Made by a program: the position numbers and the translations under genes. A stretch of 11,278 nucleotides of DNA, taken from assembly GCF_042680125.1 (NCBI RefSeq), contig NZ_JBHTNY010000085.1; one strand, given 5' to 3'. Position 1 is the stretch's first letter. Every line of letters starts with the position of its first letter. This stretch comes from Robinsoniella peoriensis (GTDB taxonomy: Bacteria; Bacillota; Clostridia; Lachnospirales; Lachnospiraceae). A model generated the notes under the pieces. That model was not told the origin of the DNA and made no database searches. It saw only the letters and a list, made by a program, of their open reading frames with translations. Of this stretch, positions 6,461 through 11,278 are shown in pieces.

Positions 6461-6901
6461 ATGAAAAACATAAAAAGAATTGGCTCTCTTGTATTGGCAT
6501 TTGCATTAATGCTTTCCTTTACAATGTCAGCATTCGCTGCTCCAAGTCCTACTGTTAACGTAAAAGCAAGTAAAGTTATGGTAAATGGTAAGAGCATCGA
6601 TATCAGCAAATTGAAAATCACAAAAACAAAAGTAACCGTAGATCCTGCAACAGTTGATCCTTCCCTGAAGAATATGGCAATTGCTTATGCAGTTGACGTA
6701 AGCCTGGATGGAGTTGATTTTGATGAAGTTTCTATTACTTTTGCTATCCCAAGCATCCAGAAAGATGAAAACGTAAAAGTTCTTCATTTACAGAAAGATG
6801 ACAAGTGGGAAGTACTTACACCGGATAGTGTGGAGGACCAGGAAGTAACTGTGACATTTAAATCTCTGTCACCGGTACTGTTTTTAGTAGACAAGAAATA
6901 A
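6461..6901 (+). CDS. small secreted protein of unknown function
   Basis: A 146-residue protein with a classic signal peptide: basic KNIKR start, hydrophobic core (about 8-22) and SAFA/AP cleavage near residue 27. The mature part, about 119 residues, has no cysteine and is rich in Val, Lys, Asp and Thr, suggesting an all-beta fold. Its second half (about 84-146), ending in SLSPVLFLVDK, resembles beta-sandwich modules found at the ends of exported clostridial proteins. There is no anchor (no LPXTG, no C-terminal helix), so it is probably released or loosely wall-bound. GGAGG lies eight bases before the ATG at 6461. It follows the LCP gene by 88 bp on the same strand. I do not recognise the family. 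Confidence 0.8.
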   Translation: MKNIKRIGSLVLAFALMLSFTMSAFAAPSPTVNVKASKVMVNGKSIDISKLKITKTKVTVDPATVDPSLKNMAIAYAVDVSLDGVDFDEVSITFAIPSIQKDENVKVLHLQKDDKWEVLTPDSVEDQEVTVTFKSLSPVLFLVDKK

Positions 6902-6945
6902 TATAGAAATGTTTGTGAATATTGGGTATACTGTTGGGTTATGAG

Positions 6946-6975
6946 CCTGCTGCCTTTTTAGGCGGCAGGTTTTTT
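6946..6975 (+). terminator. Rho-independent terminator after the secreted protein gene
   Basis: A nine-pair stem, CCTGCTGCC (6946-6954) with GGCGGCAGG (6961-6969) including one G-U pair, a six-base loop and a run of six T. It is 45 bp after the stop codon and closes the LCP/secreted-protein unit. Confidence 0.9.
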
Positions 6976-7037
6976 GATGTTTCAATCACATGCTGCTGTC
7001 TTAACCCCTTTTATAATGGCATAGCAACATGTTTCTA

Positions 7038-7066
7038 TTGAAGTCACAGACTTTCCTATATATAAT
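7038..7066 (+). promoter_or_regulatory. promoter of the MerR-methyltransferase gene with internal dyad
   Basis: TTGAAG (7038-7043), 17-bp spacer, perfect TATAAT (7061-7066). A 5-bp inverted repeat, AAGTC-ACA-GACTT (7041-7053), lies between -35 and -10. That is where MerR-family proteins bind their operators, although classic MerR promoters have 19-20 bp spacers. Autoregulation by the downstream gene is an inference. Confidence 0.6.
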
Positions 7067-7101
7067 AGCTTTATTACTTCATGCGAAAGGAAACAATGTG
7101 G

Positions 7102-8283
7102 ATGAAAATACCAGGTTATTATTCTTCCGGTGAGTTTGCCAGTCTCTCTCATATCACGAAGAAAACACTGCTCTACTATGACGAACATCAGATTTTAAAA
7201 CCATCTTATGTGACAGATTCTGGTGCACGTTTTTATACATACGATGATTTTGCCAGACTACAGCAGATACTCTTACTAAAATATTTAGGATTTTCTCTGG
7301 ATGATATCCGCGAAATGACAATAACGAATACTGATGAACATTTTATGGTTGATTCACTGAATCTTCAGCTAAAACTTGTTGAAGACCGCATCGAACAAAT
7401 GCAAGTCGTGGCTCAGACAATACGGGATACTTTGAAATCCATTCAAGAAGATAAAACAGTGGATTGGTGCCATATGTTGGAGCTAATTCATGTTATGGGT
7501 ATGGAAAAGAGCTTAAAAAACCAATATCAAAATGCATCGAACATCGTCGCAAGAATTAATCTTCATCATTTGTACTCCCAAAATGCCCAGGGCTGGTTTC
7601 CCTGGATCTATGAACAATGTCACATAAATTCCGAAAATAATATTCTGGAACTGGGATGCGGTGACGGCACTCTTTGGACAGAGAACTTTTCCAAAATACC
7701 GGATGCCATACAAATCACCCTATCAGATATTTCTGAGGGAATGCTGCGTGATACCCGCCGAAGTATCGGTTGTGAAGATTCACGCTTTGATTTTGATACT
7801 TTCGATTGTAGTCACATTCCCTATGAAGATAAGAGCTTTGATCTGGTTCTCGCCAATCATGTGCTCTTCTACTGTGAAGATATTGCAGAAGTATGCCAAG
7901 AAGTGATCCGTGTACTAAAACCTGGTGGCACCTTTATCTGCAGTACCTATGGAAACCGGCATATGAAAGAAGTAAGCCAGCTTGTATCTGACTTTGACGA
8001 TCGCATTGTCCTTTCTGCGGATAAGCTGTATGAACGGTTTGGACGTGAAAATGGGAAAGAAATATTATCCCCCTTCTTTTGCGACGTACTGTGGAACTCC
8101 TACGATGATTCTCTGCTTGTTCCCGACTCAGAAACGCTGATCTCCTATGTATTGTCCTGCTACGGAAATCAAAACCGGTATATCGTAGATCGGTTTAAAG
8201 ATTTTCGATCATTCGTAAATAAGAAAACAACCGGTGGATTTTGTATCACAAAAGATGCCGGAATCTTTATTTGCAAGAAATAA
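7102..8283 (+). CDS. MerR-family regulator fused to a class I SAM methyltransferase
   Basis: A 393-residue two-domain protein. The N-terminal MerR winged helix (about 8-75) shows YYSSGEFASLSHITKKTLLYYDE, then KPSYV, GARFYTYDDFARLQQI and LGFSLDDIREM. A helical linker (about 82-115) is the usual dimer coiled coil. The C-terminal Rossmann methyltransferase (about 165-290) has motif I LELGCGDG (182-189), acidic LSDIS (207-211), DCSHIPYEDKSFDLVLANH (235-253) and VLKPGGTFI (271-279). A further 100 residues are of unknown fold. Thus DNA binding is joined to an SAM-binding enzyme or sensor domain. The start at 7102 has AAGGA ten bases upstream; ATGs at 7096 and 7081 are alternatives. The stop codon lies within the left target duplication of the IS21 element, so the coding region is intact. 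The ligand or methyl acceptor is unknown. Confidence 0.9.
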   Translation: MKIPGYYSSGEFASLSHITKKTLLYYDEHQILKPSYVTDSGARFYTYDDFARLQQILLLKYLGFSLDDIREMTITNTDEHFMVDSLNLQLKLVEDRIEQMQVVAQTIRDTLKSIQEDKTVDWCHMLELIHVMGMEKSLKNQYQNASNIVARINLHHLYSQNAQGWFPWIYEQCHINSENNILELGCGDGTLWTENFSKIPDAIQITLSDISEGMLRDTRRSIGCEDSRFDFDTFDCSHIPYEDKSFDLVLANHVLFYCEDIAEVCQEVIRVLKPGGTFICSTYGNRHMKEVSQLVSDFDDRIVLSADKLYERFGRENGKEILSPFFCDVLWNSYDDSLLVPDSETLISYVLSCYGNQNRYIVDRFKDFRSFVNKKTTGGFCITKDAGIFICKK

Positions 8284-8286
8284 ACA
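8279..8286. repeat. left target-site duplication of the IS21 element (AATAAACA)
   Basis: AATAAACA immediately precedes the left inverted repeat and is repeated exactly after the right one (10838-10845). An eight-base duplication is within the size range of IS21-family insertion. The TAA stop of the MerR-methyltransferase gene is inside it. Confidence 0.93.
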
Positions 8287-8319
8287 TGCAAATTACGTTT
8301 AAACGGGACACCCGTTCCG
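8287..8319 (+). repeat. left terminal inverted repeat of the IS21 element
   Basis: Starts TGCAAATTACG and matches the complement of 10805-10837 at 25 of 33 positions, with the outer eight bases perfect. These would be the binding sites of the IstA transposase. Confidence 0.85.
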
Positions 8320-8346
8320 CCGTTGCGGAACGGCTTTTCCGTTTTT
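8312..8346 (+). terminator. hairpin with T run at the left IS end
   Basis: CCGTTCCGC (8312-8320) pairs perfectly with GCGGAACGG (8325-8333) over a 4-nt loop and is followed by CTTTTCCGTTTTT. Because the insertion cut the MerR-methyltransferase gene off from its native downstream sequence, this element-borne hairpin, 29 bp after the stop codon, probably now ends that transcript and shields the IS from it. A second short dyad, CGGTAC-GAA-GTACCG, follows at 8349-8363. Confidence 0.65.
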
Positions 8347-8378
8347 AACGGTACGAAGTACCGCTGTGGTTTTATGAG

Positions 8379-9138
8379 TTAATCAACTTCCCTCATATTA
8401 GCTCCATTCATCTCAAGACGGTAGGTATGATGCTTATCCGTAATTCTGGTGAGGCAGGCATCGGCATAAGTGTTATCCGAGAACATATCAAACCAGGAAT
8501 TAACAGGGAACTGCGAAATGACCACGGTAGACTTTCTCCCATCTCTGGTATCCAGTACTTCAAAGAGATCACGACACTTATCAAGATCCATCAATCCGAA
8601 GTCATCAATAACAAGCAAATCAAGTCTGGCAAGCTTGTTTAGATAATCTAAGTTGGTAGATTTAATGCGGCTTTGCTCCATCTCACTCATAAGTGTATTG
8701 GCCTTGATGTACTTAACTCTCTTTGACTGACGCATTGCTGCTATGCAAAGAGCATTAATCAGATAGGTTTTACCGCTTGCAGAGGATCCCGTTACGATAA
8801 GGTTCTTACCCTCATCAATCCAATGACAGTTACTCAAACGCTCGATGGTCTGCGTGTCAGGCTGGCGTTCAGGACGGTATATCGTTTCATCTAGATCTGC
8901 CGTTGGATACCGTAAATGTGCTTCCTTCGTCAGACGTTCAAATCGTTTATTCGCTCTGGCCTGCCATTCAGAATCAACCATGGCAGAGAGACGCTCAAAG
9001 AAAGTACTTAAATTAGCATTGGGGTTTTTCAATTGCGATTCCAGCATGTTGGCCATCTCCGGAACCCGGAAACTTTTTCAGACGGGCTATAAGCACCTGT
9101 TCCTCCAGTGTCAATACATCTTCTTTTGTATGGCTCAT
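8379..9138 (-). pseudogene. istB: istB, IS21 helper ATPase, frameshifted
   Basis: IstB is the AAA+ ATPase that assists IstA in IS21 transposition. The gene starts at ATG 9138 (GGAGG upstream) inside the stop codon of istA. After about 23 residues (…EEQVLIARLKKF) one extra base in the CCGGG run near 9066-9069 shifts the frame, and the natural reading then ends at a TAA after 41 codons. Skipping that base restores RVPEMANMLES and the rest of the protein to 8379, about 252 residues in all, the normal family length. Walker A GSSASGKT (about 117-124) and Walker B LLVIDD (about 174-179) are intact in the 3' part. The downstream part could be translated from the internal ATG at 9056, but without its N terminus. 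A sequencing error in the run cannot be excluded. Confidence 0.88.
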
Positions 9139-10707
9139 TTATAGACCTCCTTTCCACGAATATTTGAGTGGGAAGGAAGTTTACCAGTTTCGGCTGTTGC
9201 GCCTGATGAAAGATTATTCCGTACCATTCCAAGTACTTTTTTGAAATAGGAATACTTGCATGCATTGGCATCTACACATTTTTCGGCAGCTTCCTGGATC
9301 AGGTGATGCGGCACATCCTTACACGAGTGTAAAACACCGCCACAACTGTTATATGCTTGTTCCTCATGCTTGGAACTGTGAAGGATACGGTCAATGAGCG
9401 TAACCATAGAAGTGCCATACACGAATGCCCAGCGGCGGTAATAAGCCCCATCGTGAGCATTGACTTCTTTGTAATACTGATGCTCTTTAGGCATATGGGA
9501 TGCTTCCGTAACATACATTGGAAACCCCAGATATGATCTTGGATGCTTACAAATAAGACGATTATATTCATCACAGATACGAATCTCTGTCATTGTTGCT
9601 TTAAGAATTGCAGGCTTTCCCAGGTAGGTATATAATACGGAGTAGTAGTGGGCATCATACTCGAGATGATAATTATCGGGGATTTTGAGAAAGTATCTGT
9701 AATCACAAAGCGTGTAGTTCTCGCCTGGAAGCTTGTTCATACGCGGTTTATCGTACTTCTCGAACCCGTTTATCCGCGTTTCACGGATATCGGATCTTTT
9801 CTGAAATTGTCTCCGATTGATGTCTGCTACTATTTTTTTAACTGCAGAATTTAGAGTTTCCAGAGAGGTGTAAATATCCTTCCCGAGTTCTTCAACCAGA
9901 TGTGTTTCCAGAAACCGGACGTGATTTTCGACCGTTGATTTCCCTTTGGGTTTTCTCGGGGGTAGTGGAAGTATGATTGTGTCGTAAAATGTCTCCAGAT
10001 CCGAAAATGCTGATTGAAAGGACAAGCTCATCCTTTGTATGCTTGGTAACAGCAGTTCGAAGGTTGTCAGGTACCAAATATTTAGGAACTGCCCCGTAAA
10101 ATGACAGTGCATGAACGGTTCCTGCAATAAAACTTGGAAGTTTCTAGTCCATAAAGATTTCTGCATAGATGAGACTGCTAAAGCCAAGCGTGGTTGTAAA
10201 AATGTGGATCTTTCGGAGTTCTCCAGTGGATGTATGCAATAAAAGTTCAGGCTGATCCCCAACCCAGTCAATGTACATCTTCTCGCCAGGAACCCGTTCA
10301 ACTGGCATGAATGCCTTAGCAGTTCCATAGTTTTCTTTCAGAAAGTCGCCATATAGTTTGTAAAACTGGGACAATTGATAGCCATCCGTATTTTCCTTTT
10401 TATAATCGATCCAGATATAACTCAGATCTGCATGCTTCCCCATTCGGATCATCTGGCTATGAATTTTTTCAAAATCCGGGAGTGAAATTTTCTTATGACG
10501 TAGGTTGTCTTTTGGGTAAAACAAGTCAGCAACCTTCTTAGGTGTCATTTGTTTCAAATCATCCAGGGACAATCCAGAATCTTTGTAGCGATTCATAATA
10601 AGTGTTATCCCGCTACGTCCAATGCGATACCGTTTCTGGACATTGTCATAGCTGATGCTATCCAGCCTCAACGCAATGACACCAATAATCGTAGTGTAAT
10701 TATGCAT
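9135..10707 (-). pseudogene. istA: istA, IS21 DDE transposase, amber codon plus frameshift
   Basis: The IS21 transposase, about 523 residues if repaired. The start at 10707 has AAGGAGG eight bases upstream. The N-terminal helix-turn-helix region and first catalytic Asp (about 147, in MYIDWVGD) are intact. An in-frame TAG at 10146-10144 follows AEIFMD where family members usually have Glu (GAG to TAG would do it). Reading on in the same frame gives KLPSFIAGTVHALSFYGAV and VPDNLRTAVTKHTKDELVL with the second Asp (about 214). One extra T near 10017-10019 then shifts the frame. The next frame continues QSAFSDLETFYDTIILP, then KGKSTVEN with the catalytic Glu (about 260), to the stop at 9135. Two lesions in one gene argue for real decay rather than a single sequencing error. 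Confidence 0.9.
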
Positions 10708-10729
10708 TATTTGCTCCTCCTTTACACTG

Positions 10730-10753
10730 TTGTGATGAGTAGTTACATCACAA
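10730..10753. promoter_or_regulatory. perfect inverted repeat upstream of istA
   Basis: TTGTGATG and CATCACAA form perfect 8-bp arms around an 8-nt loop. The repeat sits 8 bp upstream of the istA ribosome site (AAGGAGG at 10722-10716). It may act as an operator or as an mRNA stem limiting transposase expression; no clear promoter hexamers are seen around it. Confidence 0.5.
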
Positions 10754-10804
10754 TAATAAAGGAAAAAGCGTATCGTAGTAACGGAAATCTTGTACCGCTA
10801 ATTT

Positions 10805-10837
10805 CGGAATGAGCGTACCGTTCGACCGGAATTTGCA
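10805..10837 (-). repeat. right terminal inverted repeat of the IS21 element
   Basis: Complement begins TGCAAATTCCGG, mirroring the left end at 8287. The last base of the element is A10837, directly before the right copy of AATAAACA. Confidence 0.85.
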
Positions 10838-10845
10838 AATAAACA
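10838..10845. repeat. right target-site duplication of the IS21 element (AATAAACA)
   Basis: Exact copy of 8279-8286, marking the other edge of the insertion. Joining the two copies rebuilds the uninterrupted ancestral sequence downstream of the MerR-methyltransferase gene. Confidence 0.93.
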
Positions 10846-10867
10846 AATTTTTTCAAAAAACACTTAT

Positions 10868-10890
10868 AGGTGCTCTAGGGGCGCCTTTTA
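10868..10890 (+). terminator. probable native terminator of the MerR-methyltransferase gene, displaced by the IS
   Basis: AGGTGC (10868-10873) pairs with GCGCCT (10881-10886) with one G-U pair, and a T-rich tail follows (TTTTAT). In the ancestral sequence without the IS it would lie about 26 nt after the MerR-methyltransferase stop codon. The insertion moved it about 2.6 kb away. The stem is short, so the call is tentative. Confidence 0.45.
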
Positions 10891-10960
10891 TAATGATATT
10901 ATACTTGAAGAGATTTCATTTCGCTGAAGATAAAAACCACCAACGAAAAGGAGAATTCAT

Positions 10961-11157
10961 ATAAAGGCATTATACTTGCAGGCGGTTCTGGTACCCACCT
11001 TTACCCACTGACTATGGTTACATCAAAACAATTATTACCCATTTACGACAAACCTATGATTTATTACCCCATGTCCGTTCTGATGAATGCGGGCATACGT
11101 AATATTCTGATTATTTCAACACCTCAGGATACCCCGCGTTTCAAAGAACTGTTGTAA
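10961..11157 (+). pseudogene. rfbA: rfbA/rmlA 5' relic (glucose-1-phosphate thymidylyltransferase)
   Basis: The reading frame from 10963 gives KGIILAGGSGTHLYPLT, SKQLLPIYDKPMIYYPMSVL, MNAGIRNILIISTPQDT and RFKELL, then TAA at 11155-11157: 64 codons against about 290 in intact RfbA. RfbA makes dTDP-glucose for rhamnose synthesis. There are three defects. First, the start codon reads AT-AAAGGC where ATGAAAGGC is expected, a one-base loss, although AAAAGGAG sits at the right distance (10946-10953). Second, the nucleotide-site GSGTRL has become GSGTHL (CGC to CAC). Third, the sequence after the TAA no longer resembles RfbA. It is a dead fragment; the rest of the locus is not in the window. Confidence 0.88.
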
Positions 11158-11208
11158 GCGCCAAATATTCCACCGGATTTCATAACCCTCCAGTTTAACT
11201 TATGTAAG

Positions 11209-11278
11209 TGCTTCAAAACATGACGTAGTGCAATCTGACAGAAAATCTGTTACACTGATTACATCATTTTTTGAAGCA
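11209..11278. repeat. 70-nt near-palindromic hairpin at the window edge
   Basis: The outer arms TGCTTCAAAA (11209-11218) and TTTTGAAGCA (11269-11278) pair perfectly. The stem continues through ATGA/TCAT and GTA/TAC with few mismatches. The centre is a perfect ACAGA-AAA-TCTGT hairpin (11238-11250). The shape suits an interspersed repeat, a miniature mobile element or a paired recombination site; it may extend past the window. It follows the truncated rfbA by about 50 bp, in which I see no gene. Confidence 0.6.

Larger units (their letters stand above)
8287..10837 (-). mobile_element. IS21-family insertion sequence, complete ends, both genes broken
   Basis: A 2551-bp element starting TG and ending CA, bounded by imperfect inverted repeats. 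The first 33 bases of the left end and the complement of the right end match at 25 positions, with a perfect TGCAAATT start. It is flanked by the 8-bp duplication AATAAACA. It carries the istA-istB pair on the minus strand with a 4-nt ATGA overlap. Further inside each end are copies of an AACGGTACG-like word (8348-8356, and complement near 10812-10821), in keeping with the several sub-terminal sites of IS21 elements. Exact duplications and clear ends suggest a fairly recent insertion, but the lesions in both genes mean this copy could move only with help in trans. Confidence 0.94.

Noticed and set aside
8349..8363. Terminator from the short dyad CGGTAC-GAA-GTACCG
   Set aside because: No T run follows it; the word resembles the sub-terminal repeats of the IS, so it is more likely part of the transposase binding region.
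9015..9138. Programmed ribosomal frameshift in istB
   Set aside because: IS21 elements are known to use overlapping istA/istB starts rather than frameshifting. The shift site has no heptameric slippery run, and istA in the same element is also broken, so decay is simpler.
10144..10707. Short stand-alone 187-residue transposase
   Set aside because: The reading continues in the same frame past the TAG with expected IstA sequence and the second catalytic Asp, so it is the first part of a broken gene, not a complete product.
1..11278. CRISPR array, tRNA genes or toxin-antitoxin pair
   Set aside because: No regularly spaced direct repeats, no cloverleaf-like sequence with TTCGA arm and CCA context, and no overlapping pair of small genes were seen.

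Overview
The window looks like a low-to-moderate GC Firmicute chromosome. It is most likely from a gut Lachnospiraceae-type Clostridium relative (Blautia/Dorea/Ruminococcus-like). This is inferred from the codon use, the strong AGGAGG-type ribosome binding sites, the TTGACA/TATAAT promoters, the rRNA leader style, and the protein types (YwaC-like alarmone synthetase, VanZ-like protein, LCP protein, MerR-methyltransferase fusion, IS21 element).

Left part, minus strand. From right to left there is a compact operon: a small alarmone synthetase (3571-2885), an OmpR-type response regulator (2837-2160), a sensor histidine kinase (2159-660) and a 62-residue BFD-like [2Fe-2S] protein (670-482). The last two junctions are directly adjacent (TAGATG) or overlap by 11 nt, so these genes are translationally coupled. 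The operon has an extended -10 promoter upstream and a strong hairpin terminator at 287-318. Left of that terminator, still on the minus strand, lie two tandem sigma-A promoters and a leader typical of rRNA operons. The rRNA genes themselves would be beyond position 1.

Middle. A YhhN-like eight-helix membrane protein (plus, 3803-4516) converges on a VanZ-like membrane protein (minus, 5092-4529). They are followed by a LytR-CpsA-Psr cell-wall ligase (5368-6372), a small secreted protein (6461-6901) with a clear terminator, and a MerR regulator fused to a SAM methyltransferase (7102-8283). The MerR-type gene has a promoter with a small dyad between -35 and -10.

Right part. A complete IS21-family insertion sequence (8287-10837) with imperfect terminal inverted repeats is flanked by a perfect 8-bp target duplication, AATAAACA. 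The left copy of the duplication contains the stop codon of the MerR-methyltransferase gene, so the insertion left that coding sequence whole but separated it from its apparent native terminator. Both transposition genes are broken: istA by an in-frame amber codon and a +1 frameshift, istB by a +1 frameshift. Beyond the IS is a decayed 5' fragment of rfbA (glucose-1-phosphate thymidylyltransferase). It has lost its start codon, its nucleotide-site arginine and the last three quarters of the gene. The window ends in a 70-nt near-palindromic hairpin bounded by TGCTTCAAAA-type arms.

No defence system, CRISPR array or clearly new multi-gene system is visible. The most notable items are the alarmone synthetase/two-component/[2Fe-2S] operon, the MerR-methyltransferase fusion with its promoter dyad, the exactly resolvable IS21 insertion, and the rfbA relic with the terminal hairpin.
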